From the NCBI RefSeq assembly GCF_013371085.1, contig NZ_JABWCV010000008.1:120220-184219 (forward strand): a stretch of DNA of 64,000 nt. The letters run 5' to 3'. The notes under the pieces were generated by a model, which was given only the letters and a program-made list of their open reading frames with translations, searched no databases and had not been told where the DNA came from. The position numbers were made by a program, and so were the translations under genes. This DNA comes from Vreelandella maris (GTDB taxonomy: Bacteria; Pseudomonadota; Gammaproteobacteria; Pseudomonadales; Halomonadaceae). Position 1 is the stretch's first letter; each line of letters starts with the position of its first letter. Positions 25,043 to 34,167 of the stretch are shown one piece after another.

Positions 25043-26305
25043 ATGACTCGCATATGGAAAGCCTATTCACAGGCGTCGTTGATTTTACGCGTCACCATCG
25101 CACTGGTGCTGGGCGTTTTGGTCGGGTTGGTGGGTGGTGAGCCGGTAGCGGTCTGGCTGGCGCCGTTAGGCGATTTGCTCCTCCGGCTGCTTACTTTTCT
25201 GATTGTTCCGATTGTGCTGTTTACGCTGATGGTGGGTGTGAACCAGTCACGAGAGGGCAGTGCAGGACGTATTGGCGGCAAGGTATTTGGTTACTATTTA
25301 GCGTCATCGGCATTAGCGATCACCGTGGGTTTAACTATCGCTTCCCTGTTCAATCCGGGTAGCGGAATGAGGCTGGAGGAGGAAGCCAGCTTCTCGGTGC
25401 CGGATAACCCTGGCGTTGTGGATGCCCTGCTTAATATCGTGCCCAGTAATATTATCGGTGCATTCGCCGAGCTCAATATGCTGGGTATTATTTTTACAGC
25501 GCTGGTGTTTGGCATCGCCTTGTTAAAAATGCGGCAGTCTGAACGTCAGCAGGCGATGGGCGAGCGTCTGTATGAGGTGATTGAAGCGCTCAATGAGGTC
25601 ACCTTAAAAGTGATGTCGGGCGTCTTGCACTACGTGCCCATCGGCGTGTTTGCGATTGTCGCCGAAACGGTAAGCCAGCAGGGGATGGAAACGCTGCTAT
25701 CGCTGGGCGACATGGTGGTGGTGCTGTATATCGCACTCGCCACTCATTTGCTGATTTATTGCGGCATCATGCAGCTGTTTGGCGTCAAGCTACTTACCTT
25801 CTTTCGTGAGGCACGTACGCCCATGGCAACCGCGTTTGCCACCCAAAGCAGCTCAGGCACACTGCCACTCACTATTAATGCTGCGCATCGGCTGGGAATT
25901 TCCAAAAGCATCTATGGCTTTAGCCTGCCACTAGGGGCTACCTTGAATATGGATGGTGCGGCGATTCGTATCGCGATTTCGGCGGTCTTTGCTTCCAACG
26001 TGATTGGCGCGCCGCTGGATTTCATTAGCATGGTGCAGATAGTGCTGATTGGCACGTTGGTGTCGGTGGGTACCGCAGGCGTGCCAGGCGCTGGGATCAT
26101 TATGATCGCCACGGTGTTTGCTCAAGTGGGACTGCCAATAGAGACGGTTGCGCTGCTCACTGCCATAGATGCATTGGTAGGTATGGGGGCTACGGCGCTT
26201 AACGTGACAGGCGATTTAGTGGGTACCTCCGTTGTCGCCCGAAGCGAAGGCGAAGAGTTGAAAGAGACAGCTCTGGAAGATACGTCCGCCACGGCAAAGG
26301 TGTAG
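25043..26305 (+). CDS. Dicarboxylate/amino-acid:cation symporter (DAACS family)
   Basis: A 420-residue transporter with eight membrane helices and two re-entrant loops. The hallmark serine-rich HP1 loop is seen as TAFATQSSSGTLPLTINAA (about residues 263-281), followed by the NMDGAAI motif of helix 7 and VSVGTAGVPGAG of HP2. These couple uptake of glutamate, aspartate or C4-dicarboxylates to sodium or protons. The exact substrate cannot be read from sequence. AGGGAC precedes the ATG. The deaminase gene follows 63 bases later. Confidence 0.92.
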   Translation: MTRIWKAYSQASLILRVTIALVLGVLVGLVGGEPVAVWLAPLGDLLLRLLTFLIVPIVLFTLMVGVNQSREGSAGRIGGKVFGYYLASSALAITVGLTIASLFNPGSGMRLEEEASFSVPDNPGVVDALLNIVPSNIIGAFAELNMLGIIFTALVFGIALLKMRQSERQQAMGERLYEVIEALNEVTLKVMSGVLHYVPIGVFAIVAETVSQQGMETLLSLGDMVVVLYIALATHLLIYCGIMQLFGVKLLTFFREARTPMATAFATQSSSGTLPLTINAAHRLGISKSIYGFSLPLGATLNMDGAAIRIAISAVFASNVIGAPLDFISMVQIVLIGTLVSVGTAGVPGAGIIMIATVFAQVGLPIETVALLTAIDALVGMGATALNVTGDLVGTSVVARSEGEELKETALEDTSATAKV

Positions 26306-26368
26306 TAAGAAAGGGATAGTAAGAAAGGGATAGTAAGTCAGCGCCGTTGATTTAAAGGAGAACTCACG

Positions 26369-26845
26369 ATGAATGATCGAGAACTCACCTATCTGAGGCG
26401 CGCCATTGAACTGGCTGAAGAGGCCCTTGAGGCAGGCGATGAGCCCTTTGGGAGTGTGCTAGTAAGTGCTGACGGTGAAGTATTGGCAGAAGACCGTAAC
26501 CGCATTGCCGGTGGTGATTCCACCCAACACCCTGAGTTTGCTCTGGCACGCTGGGCAGCAAAGCATATGACGCCAGAAGCGCGAGCAGCGGCGACTGTCT
26601 ATACTTCAGGCGAACATTGCCCCATGTGTGCTGCTGCCCATGGCTGGGTAGGGCTGGGGCGCATTGTTTATGCGAGCTCATCAGAGCAGCTAAGTAGTTG
26701 GCTAGCGGATTTAGGGGTTGGGCCGCCACCTGTTGCCACTTTGCCTATTCAACAGGTGGTGCCCGGGCTGAAGGTAGAAGGCCCTATTCCTAAGCTTGAT
26801 GAGAGCGTGCATGCATTGCATCAGCGTCGACATGGACACCCTTAG
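26369..26845 (+). CDS. Nucleoside/guanine deaminase family protein
   Basis: A 158-residue cytidine-deaminase-fold enzyme. Zinc ligands are the His in QHPEFALARWA (His-Pro-Glu in place of His-Ala-Glu, as in one branch of the family) and the two Cys in HCPMCAAAHGW. The N-terminal LRRAIELAEEALEAGDEPFGSVLV is typical of guanine and tRNA-adenosine deaminases. Substrate is probably a purine base or nucleoside, though not certain. AAAGGAG precedes the start. Confidence 0.88.
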   Translation: MNDRELTYLRRAIELAEEALEAGDEPFGSVLVSADGEVLAEDRNRIAGGDSTQHPEFALARWAAKHMTPEARAAATVYTSGEHCPMCAAAHGWVGLGRIVYASSSEQLSSWLADLGVGPPPVATLPIQQVVPGLKVEGPIPKLDESVHALHQRRHGHP

Positions 26846-26861
26846 TTAATGTCACAAAAAA

Positions 26862-26887
26862 GCCGCCTAAGCGTTAGCTTAGGCGGC
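26862..26887. terminator. Bidirectional terminator
   Basis: GCCGCCTAAGC and GCTTAGGCGGC form a perfect 11-bp stem with a GTTA loop. On the minus strand the stem is followed by a T6 run, so it ends the Pmp3-type gene strongly; it can also serve the convergent deaminase gene. Confidence 0.85.
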
Positions 26888-26918
26888 GTCATACTCAATC
26901 AGCAAACAACTTCAAATG

Positions 26919-27092
26919 CTAGTGCTTCAAAATCACATAAAACGCATGAATGATGCCCGGAATGAAGCCAAATAGCGTTAGGATAATGTTCAGCCAGAAA
27001 TGCCCTTTAAAACCGACCTCAAAAAATACGCCGAGTGGGGGAAGTATAACGGCAAAAATCATCTTAATCGGATCAGTCGCTGTAAACGCCAT
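26919..27092 (-). CDS. YqaE/Pmp3-family small membrane protein
   Basis: A 57-residue protein with two membrane helices: MIFAVILPPLGVFFEVG, then GHFWLNIILTLFGFIPGIIHAFYV. This is the standard Pmp3/YqaE layout, including the PPLGV and GFIPGxIHA motifs. The family is linked to membrane potential and salt or cold stress in yeast, plants and bacteria. AAAGGAGG precedes the ATG by seven bases. A perfect 12-bp palindrome (ACTTGTACAAGT, 27120-27131) lies 28 bases upstream of the start and may be an operator. Confidence 0.92.
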   Translation of the reverse strand: MAFTATDPIKMIFAVILPPLGVFFEVGFKGHFWLNIILTLFGFIPGIIHAFYVILKH

Positions 27093-27245
27093 GAAGCCTC
27101 CTTTGCTTTCAGGGGTGTAACTTGTACAAGTGTAGGCACTGTCGGAAGTTTTATCCAGGCCTTGGTGAATAAGCTGAGACTAACCCAATAGAAAATCGTT
27201 CATTTACGCTTTCAATTTCCACTAACACTATCTGGGAGGGACCCC

Positions 27246-29306
27246 ATGCCCAACATAACATTGAAAGTCACCACCGCGTCTTTAGGGGTGTTGAGCTGCT
27301 TTGTAGCAAGTCAAAGCTGGGCTCAAGAGGGCCCGACGAACAACATTAACCTGGCCACCGTGGAGGTGACCGCGCCTCGTTTGGCGCGTGAGCTATATGA
27401 TACGCCCGCGGCGGTTTCCACCATTGACCGCGAAGCCATTGCGCAAGGTCAGCAGCGTGCGCGATTGGATGAGTCACTGGTGCGTGTGCCGGGTGTTTTT
27501 CTGCAGAACCGCGATAACTTCGCCCAGGGCCAGCGCATTTCCATCCGCGGTTTTGGTGCTCGCGCGCCGTTTGGCGTACGCGGGATTACCGTGATGGTCG
27601 ATGGTATTCCCTACACGCTGCCGGACGGTCAGGCGCAGTTAGATGCCATTGACCTGGACAGTGCCGAGCGTATTGAAGTCATCCGTGGGCCTTCTTCGGT
27701 GCTTTATGGCAATGCGGCAGGCGGAGTGATTGATATCATAACAGCGGATGGGCACGATAACCCTGGTTCAAGCGTGCGTACCGAGGTGGGAAGCGATGGC
27801 TACCGTAAGGCGGTCGTGCAAACCGGTGGCGCCCAAGGGGATTGGTCGCACCATGTGAGCTTTTCAGCGCTTAATGTCGATGGCTATCGAGAGCAGAGCT
27901 CCACGGAAAAGTACCTGCTGAACGCCAAGCTACGTCGCGAATTAGGCAGCGACCGAGCGTTAACCGCGATTATCAATCTGCTCGATAACCCCCGCTCTGA
28001 AGATCCTGGCGCTTTAAACGCCAGAGAAGTAGCCGCAGGGCGTGATCAAGCCGCGCCTAACTCGCTCGCCCTAGACGCTGGGCAAAATGTCGATCAACAG
28101 CTTCTTGGCTTACAGTACGAAGATTTGTCTGCCGGCCCTGGTGAGTTCTATTTAAAAGGCTTTGTTGCACAGCGTGATTTTGAGCAGCAGCTACCCTACG
28201 TGGGCGATAGCCGTATCGGCTACCAGCGTGATTATCTGGGCGCGAGTGCTGAGTATCACCATGAAGTCAGCTTGGGCAGCCTGCCGCTGAGCTATATCAC
28301 CGGTGTCGATGTGGCGCGTCAAGACGACGAGCGCTTTAGGAACGATGTAAATGGCCAAGGCGTTGTCGGTGAGCAGTTGGCGGAAGAGACCCAAACGGCG
28401 ACCTCCGCTGGGGTATTTGCCCAGGGCGATTTAGCGCTGACCGAGCAGGTAACGCTCTCGCTTGGCGCACGCTTTGACCGAGTGGAGCTAGAAGTAGATG
28501 ATCGCTATTTGGACGATGGCGATCAAAGCGGTGACCAGACCTTCAATGAGTGGAGCGGTTCGGCGGGGTTAAGTTACCGTTATCGTCCGCAGCATCAAGC
28601 CTATATCAATACCGGTACGGCGTTTGAAACGCCGACGTTCTCCGAGTTTGCCAATCCGGCAGGCGGTGGTTTTAACCCGTCGGTGTCGCCGCAAAAAGCC
28701 TGGAATCGTGAAGTGGGGCTGCGGGGCTACGTTGAACCGCTGGCCATGGATTACGATCTGGCGCTATTTTCGGTGCGCGTGCGTGACGAGCTCGTGCCGT
28801 ATGATGACGGCGGCCGCACCTTCTACCAAAACGCAGGCGACACCGACCGCGACGGCATCGAACTGGCGCTCGGTTGGCAGTTGGCCGACCAGTGGCGGTT
28901 GGATAGTGCTCTGACGCTAGCGCGCTATGAGTTTGATCAATTTGCCACACCAACGGAAAGCTTTGGTGGCAACCGCATCCCCGGCTTACCTGAACAGACC
29001 TGGGTCAACCAGCTAACCTGGGAAGGAATTGATGAGCGCTTTGCGACCCTGGAAACCCAATACGTGGGTGACTTGGTGGCGGACAACGCCAATGAAACCG
29101 AGGTCGATAGCTACTGGCTGGTCAATCTGCGTGTAGGAGATGGCTGGCAGTTGGGCAGCGATACGCGGCTAAATGCCTATGTGGGCGTGCGCAATCTATT
29201 GGATGAAGAGCACTACGCCAATGTTCGCTTGAACGGCACCTTTGGCCGCTTTTACGAGCCTGCTCCCGGGCGCAGTGTTTATGGCGGCTTAGAAGTACGT
29301 TTCTAA
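27246..29306 (+). CDS. TonB-dependent outer-membrane receptor
   Basis: A 686-residue protein: signal peptide to about residue 26 (SQSWA-Q), a TonB-box-like VEVTAPR near residue 40, the plug domain (about 50-160, with RIEVIRGPSSVLYGNAAGGVIDI) and a 22-strand barrel ending in the aromatic Phe of YGGLEVRF, as needed for BAM-dependent assembly. It imports a chelate or other large solute using TonB energy. The plug resembles ferric-citrate/FecA-like receptors, but the ligand is not clear, and I see no strong Fur site upstream. GGGAGGG precedes the ATG. Confidence 0.92.
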   Translation: MPNITLKVTTASLGVLSCFVASQSWAQEGPTNNINLATVEVTAPRLARELYDTPAAVSTIDREAIAQGQQRARLDESLVRVPGVFLQNRDNFAQGQRISIRGFGARAPFGVRGITVMVDGIPYTLPDGQAQLDAIDLDSAERIEVIRGPSSVLYGNAAGGVIDIITADGHDNPGSSVRTEVGSDGYRKAVVQTGGAQGDWSHHVSFSALNVDGYREQSSTEKYLLNAKLRRELGSDRALTAIINLLDNPRSEDPGALNAREVAAGRDQAAPNSLALDAGQNVDQQLLGLQYEDLSAGPGEFYLKGFVAQRDFEQQLPYVGDSRIGYQRDYLGASAEYHHEVSLGSLPLSYITGVDVARQDDERFRNDVNGQGVVGEQLAEETQTATSAGVFAQGDLALTEQVTLSLGARFDRVELEVDDRYLDDGDQSGDQTFNEWSGSAGLSYRYRPQHQAYINTGTAFETPTFSEFANPAGGGFNPSVSPQKAWNREVGLRGYVEPLAMDYDLALFSVRVRDELVPYDDGGRTFYQNAGDTDRDGIELALGWQLADQWRLDSALTLARYEFDQFATPTESFGGNRIPGLPEQTWVNQLTWEGIDERFATLETQYVGDLVADNANETEVDSYWLVNLRVGDGWQLGSDTRLNAYVGVRNLLDEEHYANVRLNGTFGRFYEPAPGRSVYGGLEVRF

Positions 29307-29323
29307 GCCTTCAGCCATAAAAA

Positions 29324-29350
29324 AACGGGCGGCCCATTGGGTCGCCCGTT
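29324..29350. terminator. Terminator between the TonB receptor and the PQQ dehydrogenase genes
   Basis: AACGGGCG pairs with CGCCCGTT, and the stem continues inward through a G-T pair to CCC/GGG. The A-run before it gives a T-run in the minus direction. It serves two convergent genes. Confidence 0.8.
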
Positions 29351-29378
29351 CTCGTTGGTGGGTCATTAGCTCGACCGG

Positions 29379-31928
29379 TTACTCAGGTAGCGCGTAGCCA
29401 ATCACATAGTCACCCATCTTGGTGCCAAAGGTGCCGTGACCACCCGCCGTGACCACCACGTACTGACGACCATCTTCGCCGGTGTAGGTCATGGGGGTGG
29501 CTTGGCCACCTGCTGGCAGGCGCGCTTTATACAGCTCTTCGCCAGTGGTGATGTCGTAACCGCGCAGGTACTGATCCAGCGTGCCGCTCAGAAACGATAC
29601 ACCGCCCGCAGTAGTGATCGGGCCGCCGAGTGCGGGAACACCGACATTCAGCCCAATCGGCAGGTCGAAAGGCATGCTGTCGCGTGTCGTACCATTACGG
29701 TGTTTCCATACCACTTCTGCGTTTTGTAGATCGATACCGGCCACATCGCCCCATGAGGGCGCTTGGCAGGGCAGGCCTAGCACGGAAAGCAGTGGGCCAA
29801 GCTCAACGGCATAGGGGGCGCCTGCATTAGGCTGCAAACCCTGTTCGCTAGCCGAACCTTGTCCTTCTTCTACCTCTTCGCGAGGTACCAACTTGGAAAC
29901 AAATGCCAAGTATTTAGCGCCGGTGAATAGTGCTTGGCGTTCAGGGTCAACGGCGACGCCACCCCAGTTCATTACCCCGACATTACCCGGATAAACAATA
30001 CTGCCTTCCAACGAAGGCGGTGTGTACTGTCCTTCATAACGCAACGAGTTGAACTGAATGCGGCACAGCATCTGGTCAAACGGTGACGCCCCCCACATGT
30101 CGCGCTCGGTGAGCGGGGGTGGCAGTAGGTTAAGCGCTGAGCGTGGCTGTGTTTCCGCTGTCCAGTCGCCTTCAACAGCGCCTTGCGGCGCAGGCACTTC
30201 TTCGATGGGCACGATTGGCTCACCGGTTTCACGGTTCAAGACGTAAAGGCTGCCTTGCTTGGTCGGTTGAACCACCGCGGGCTGGGTACCTTCATTAGTG
30301 GCCAGGTCAATCAGCACCGGTTGCGCAGGTGTGTCCATATCCCACAGGTCGTGGTGAACAAACTGGTAAACCCATTCAACCTGGCCATCTTCCAGGTTAA
30401 GGGCTACCAGACCTGCACTATAGGTTTCATCGTTTTCGCTACGGTTAGCGCCATACTGGTCAGGCGTCGCGTTGCCCATGGGCAGGTAAACCATGCCGAG
30501 TTCTTCATCGACGCTAATCGGTGCCCATACGTTAGGCGAGTTACGTGTGTAGGTTTCGCCTTCAGCTAGTGGTTCGGTGTCATCGGGGTTGCCGCTATCC
30601 CAGTTCCATACCAACTCGCCGGTATGCACGTCGAAGGCACGGATGACACCAGAAGGCTCATCAGTGGAACTGTTGTCGGTAACGTGTCCGCCAAGAATAA
30701 CCAGGTTTTCCGTTACCGTTGCAGGCGAGGTGGAGTAGTAACCACCAGGGTCGAAGTCGCCAATATTGTTGGTCAAGTCGACTTCACCATTCTCGCCGAA
30801 GTTGGCGCACCGTTCACCGGTGTCGGCATTCAGCGCAATTAAACGTGCATCAGCGGTGGGCAGGTAAAGCCTGCGTGGACACATGACATCCGTTTCGCTG
30901 AGCATGGGTTGCGCGTTACCTGCGCCTTCAGCACCAAACATCAAAGACAGGAACGAGAGGTCCAGGCTGAATATATCGCTGTTATCGAAAATGTCGAAGG
31001 AGAGCGCGGTATCACTCGTCGCGGCACTATTGTTGCCGGTCTCGCTGCCGTCTGCTGCTTCGCTAGTGTCTGAGCCAGCCGCGTAATTAGCTGCATCGTA
31101 GTAGGCGAGGCCGCGGCAGGTCATATGGGCCCAGAGTGAGAAATCCTCGGCACCCTGCGTGCTAACCTCTGGGTCAAACTCCCACAATGTTTCCCCTGTT
31201 TCCGGGGAGAGCGCCATCGCGCGGCTGTGCGAGGTACAAATATATAGGCTGTCGTTTACTTTAAGCGGGGTATTCTGGTTGGTGATTTCGGGCGGCGCGC
31301 TGGGTCCTGCCACATCGCCGGTTTGAATGCGCCATACCTCTTCCAGTTCACCGATGTTGTCAGGCGTAATCTGTTCAAGCGATGAGTAGTGAGTGCCTGC
31401 ATTGGTGCCGCCATAGGCAGGCCAGTCGTCTCCCGCTACTTGCGCAGGGTTAACGGTGCTAGCCGCTTCGTTGGGGTTGGAGATCGTCCCTTCAATTCTG
31501 TCTGGGTCGCTCAGCTGACTCGCAATAGCCACCAAGATGGCAGCAACAATGCTACCTGCCAATGCCAAGCTGCCGCCCCGTGAATGTAACGGTTTACGCC
31601 ACCAGGGAAGCAGTAGAATAATCCCGATTAGACAGAGAATCGCAACGCGTGGCACCAACTGCCACCAGTCTAAGCCGACTTCCCATAACGCCCATACGAG
31701 CGTCGCAAACAAGATAAGCGCATACAGCCAGAGCGCTGCGCCCCGGCGCATGGCCAGTAAAACACCGCTGGCGATAACGCCTATGCCGGTAATTAAATAA
31801 TAAGCACTGCCTCCTACGCTAAGCAGCTTGCCGCCGCCAATGGCCAAGGCAAGTCCCGCCGCAACTAGCAAAAGGCCAAGCAGTAATAGCGGCGGCCATC
31901 TGCTGTGCGTACGTGAGTGTTCATCCAT
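29379..31928 (-). CDS. Membrane-bound PQQ-dependent dehydrogenase (glucose/quinate/shikimate type)
   Basis: An 849-residue enzyme with five N-terminal membrane helices (about residues 10-130) followed by an eight-bladed periplasmic propeller that binds PQQ: WPAYGGTNAGTHYSSLEQITPDN begins it, and tryptophan-docking-like repeats such as GETLWEFDPEV and GELVWNWDSGN follow. It oxidises glucose or polyol-type substrates and delivers electrons to ubiquinone. The loop at about residues 290-350 (an acidic, Ser/Thr-rich insertion) is longer than usual. The start at 31928 has AGGGG upstream. No PQQ biosynthesis genes are nearby, so the cofactor must come from elsewhere. Confidence 0.9.
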   Translation of the reverse strand: MDEHSRTHSRWPPLLLLGLLLVAAGLALAIGGGKLLSVGGSAYYLITGIGVIASGVLLAMRRGAALWLYALILFATLVWALWEVGLDWWQLVPRVAILCLIGIILLLPWWRKPLHSRGGSLALAGSIVAAILVAIASQLSDPDRIEGTISNPNEAASTVNPAQVAGDDWPAYGGTNAGTHYSSLEQITPDNIGELEEVWRIQTGDVAGPSAPPEITNQNTPLKVNDSLYICTSHSRAMALSPETGETLWEFDPEVSTQGAEDFSLWAHMTCRGLAYYDAANYAAGSDTSEAADGSETGNNSAATSDTALSFDIFDNSDIFSLDLSFLSLMFGAEGAGNAQPMLSETDVMCPRRLYLPTADARLIALNADTGERCANFGENGEVDLTNNIGDFDPGGYYSTSPATVTENLVILGGHVTDNSSTDEPSGVIRAFDVHTGELVWNWDSGNPDDTEPLAEGETYTRNSPNVWAPISVDEELGMVYLPMGNATPDQYGANRSENDETYSAGLVALNLEDGQVEWVYQFVHHDLWDMDTPAQPVLIDLATNEGTQPAVVQPTKQGSLYVLNRETGEPIVPIEEVPAPQGAVEGDWTAETQPRSALNLLPPPLTERDMWGASPFDQMLCRIQFNSLRYEGQYTPPSLEGSIVYPGNVGVMNWGGVAVDPERQALFTGAKYLAFVSKLVPREEVEEGQGSASEQGLQPNAGAPYAVELGPLLSVLGLPCQAPSWGDVAGIDLQNAEVVWKHRNGTTRDSMPFDLPIGLNVGVPALGGPITTAGGVSFLSGTLDQYLRGYDITTGEELYKARLPAGGQATPMTYTGEDGRQYVVVTAGGHGTFGTKMGDYVIGYALPE

Positions 31929-32002
31929 GAGGTAACCCCTATTTAACAACGAGTGAATGCCACTTGGCAGTGGCTGCAAAGCGGCGATTCCGCAAAGTGC
32001 CC

Positions 32003-32029
32003 TAACCCATCAGCAAGGCCGATGGGTTA
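32003..32029. promoter_or_regulatory. Hairpin upstream of the PQQ dehydrogenase gene
   Basis: TAACCCATC and GATGGGTTA form a 9-bp stem with a 9-nt loop, 75-101 bases upstream of the start codon on the minus strand. The oxidoreductase gene beyond has its own terminator, so this may be a leader or operator element. Confidence 0.35.
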
Positions 32030-32119
32030 AAACACATCTCAATAGCTAATCGATTTTAATAATCAATTCGCTTTTGGTCTAATGATTTCTGGTTGGCCAG
32101 TGCGAACAATGATCAATAA

Positions 32120-32151
32120 AAAAGCCGCACTATCAACGTAGCGCGGCTTTT
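32120..32151 (-). terminator. Terminator of the NADP-dependent oxidoreductase gene
   Basis: AAAAGCCGC and GCGGCTTTT pair, with the inner stem continuing after one A-C mismatch. In the minus direction it runs into TTTTTTATT. Confidence 0.8.
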
Positions 32152-32197
32152 GGGGTGTGGGGTAGGGAGCACCTGTAAGTTTAATCTAACGCAACGA

Positions 32198-33202
32198 TTA
32201 GCTGTCTAGTTTGACCAGCATCTTACCGGTATTGCCGCCCTCAAACAGGGCCAAGAAAGCCTCTGGGGTGCTCTCTAAACCCTCTTTCACGGTTTCTTTA
32301 TAAGCCAGTTTGCCAGCGGCGACTTGCGGGGCCACTTCGTTTAGGAAGTAGGGATAACTCGACCAGTGATCCGCCACGATAAAGCCCTGCATTTTAGCTT
32401 TACGGGTGACCAGTTGCGACAGGTTGCTGGGGCCTGGAGTGGGCTCTGCGTCGTTGTAACCGTCGATCATACCGCACACTGCGATTCTGGCGCCTTCATT
32501 TAACTGGCTGAGGGCAGCTTCCAGGCAAATGCCACCCACATTTTCATAATACACATCAATACCGTTGGGGCTTGCGAGCTTAATGGCGTCGCTTAATTCA
32601 TGCGCATTGCGATCGCGATAGCTGACCGGTTCGACACCCAGTGACTCAAGCCAAGCGAGCTTATGGGCAGCGCCTGCAATGCCCACAACATGGCAGCCTT
32701 TTGCTTTGGCTAACTGAACCGCCAATGAGCCAACTGCACCGCTGGCCGCACTGACCAGAACGTTATCGCCCGGTTTGCACTCAGCAATCAAATTAAGACC
32801 GGTCCAGGCGGTCATGCCGGGCATGCCTAACACACCCAGGTAAGCCTGTTCAGGAACATCAAGGTCGGGTAGTGGCGTCACCCCTTGGGCAGGCAGTTGG
32901 GCAATATCACGCCAGCCGCCCATATGGCTGACACGATCGCCCACCTTGAGGCTTGCGTCATTGGATTCGATCACTTCGCCAATGGCGCCGCCTTCCATGG
33001 GTTGGCCGAGTTCAAATGGGTCTACATACGTGCGAACGCCATTCATGCGGCCCCGCATATAAGGATCCACAGAGAGCCAGCGATTACGAATTCGCACTTC
33101 TCCGTCGGCTAGCTCAGGCAGCGTTTGCGTCTCCAGTTTAAACAGAGAGCGATCGGGTAGGCCCTGGGGGTAATCAGTAAGCGTATAAAAATGTGACTGC
33201 AT
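32198..33202 (-). CDS. NADP-dependent oxidoreductase, curcumin/prostaglandin-reductase type
   Basis: A 334-residue zinc-independent medium-chain reductase. Diagnostic segments are RNRWLSVDPYMRGRM near residue 42, GMPGMTAWTGL near 126 and the NADPH motif SAASGAVGSLAVQLAKAKGCHVVGIAG near 150. This group (E. coli CurA, leukotriene B4 12-hydroxydehydrogenase) reduces alpha,beta-unsaturated carbonyls. It is monocistronic. The physiological substrate is unknown, with detoxification of enals or enones the likeliest role. Confidence 0.9.
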   Translation of the reverse strand: MQSHFYTLTDYPQGLPDRSLFKLETQTLPELADGEVRIRNRWLSVDPYMRGRMNGVRTYVDPFELGQPMEGGAIGEVIESNDASLKVGDRVSHMGGWRDIAQLPAQGVTPLPDLDVPEQAYLGVLGMPGMTAWTGLNLIAECKPGDNVLVSAASGAVGSLAVQLAKAKGCHVVGIAGAAHKLAWLESLGVEPVSYRDRNAHELSDAIKLASPNGIDVYYENVGGICLEAALSQLNEGARIAVCGMIDGYNDAEPTPGPSNLSQLVTRKAKMQGFIVADHWSSYPYFLNEVAPQVAAGKLAYKETVKEGLESTPEAFLALFEGGNTGKMLVKLDS

Positions 33203-33345
33203 AAATGCCTCCTGCGAATAAATGGCGCCTTGAGCTATCTGTTTCAGCTAAGCGCGTTGAACTCCTTGCAGCATAGAGACCATTAGCTTGCTTGCAAGTT
33301 CGCCATGCATGAGAAAGCGGTAGGAGATAAAGCACCTCAAAAGAA

Positions 33346-33373
33346 ACAGGGCGACCATTGCTGGTCGCCCTGT
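33346..33373 (-). terminator. Terminator of the RlpA-like gene
   Basis: A perfect 12-bp stem (ACAGGGCGACCA and its complement) with a 4-nt loop. On the minus strand it is followed by TTTCTTTT. It lies 89 bases after the stop of the RlpA-like gene. Confidence 0.8.
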
Positions 33374-33461
33374 ATTTATAGAGTGGCACTATTTTGACTG
33401 GTTTACTGTCGCATTAATTAGGCTAAGGGGTATCACACACCAACCAAGAATGTGTTATCCG

Positions 33462-33842
33462 TTAATCCAACAGCGTTACCATAACCGGTGCTGTACCGCG
33501 GCGTAGCATGCCAAGCTTCACTGCCGCGCGTTTGGATAAATCAATAATGCGCCCTTTAACGAAGGGGCCGCGGTCATTGATCAATACTTCTACCTCTTGC
33601 CCCGTGTCCGGGCGCGTCACCAACACCTTCGTGCCAAACGGCAAACTAGGGTGGGCGGCTGTCAGTGCCTGCTGGTCAAAGGGCTCTCCACTCGCTGTGG
33701 TGGCTCCTTGAAAGCGGTCACTGTAAAAGGAGGCGACGCCTTCCTGTGTATCTGTTTCGTGTGCGAAAGCACTATTAGCAGCGCTACCAACTACTACCGC
33801 TGCCAAACAAATCGTTCGGATCAGTCGTTTTTGGGCTCCCAT
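33462..33842 (-). CDS. RlpA-like double-psi beta-barrel protein
   Basis: A 126-residue exported protein: signal peptide to about residue 27 (NSAFA-H) and then a single RlpA-like domain with [37 protein letters not shown] and [20 protein letters not shown], including the conserved His and Asp of lytic transglycosylases. It lacks the lipobox and SPOR domain of full RlpA, so it is a short, soluble periplasmic form that may cleave peptidoglycan strands. No cell-division gene is adjacent. Confidence 0.85.
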   Translation of the reverse strand: MGAQKRLIRTICLAAVVVGSAANSAFAHETDTQEGVASFYSDRFQGATTASGEPFDQQALTAAHPSLPFGTKVLVTRPDTGQEVEVLINDRGPFVKGRIIDLSKRAAVKLGMLRRGTAPVMVTLLD

Positions 33843-34167
33843 AGGAGTACCTCAGTTTTGCGTATTACGGATCCCGCATTCTTTGATGAGGTGCCGAGTA
33901 GGCCTTGCGATAGTACCCTTGTCGTTGCGGGTCAGCAAGCTTTGAGAAGATCGACGCAATTAGGTTCAATTTCAAGATTTTTTAATCGCAATGTTCGTGC
34001 CCTTGAGTTTCAGTGACTTATCAACCCAGGGGTTAAGTTAGTAAAAAATCAGATTTGTGCAATGCAGTATTTTTTATCAAACGCTCACTTGATTTCGTTA
34101 AGCATCTTATAATCACGTTTGCTTAATTTATTAATGATTGTCATTACAACTTAACAAGGGATCGTTC
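33843..34167. other. Intergenic promoter region with a Fur-like dyad
   Basis: About 325 bases between divergent RlpA-like and PPC-repeat genes. Seen here: a TATAAT (34108-34113) 55 bases upstream of the PPC gene and the dyad TAATGA-TTG-TCATTA at 34132-34146, between that box and the ribosome binding site. The dyad resembles half of a Fur box, but its placement downstream of the -10 is the only other support. No gene is evident. Confidence 0.4.

Noticed and set aside
30183..30569. Open frame of 128 codons opposite the PQQ dehydrogenase gene
   Set aside because: It is antisense to conserved propeller blades and has no start signals.
33174..33389. Open frame of 71 codons between the oxidoreductase and RlpA-like genes
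   Set aside because: It covers the promoter region and the terminator hairpin at 33346-33373, and has no domain or ribosome binding site.
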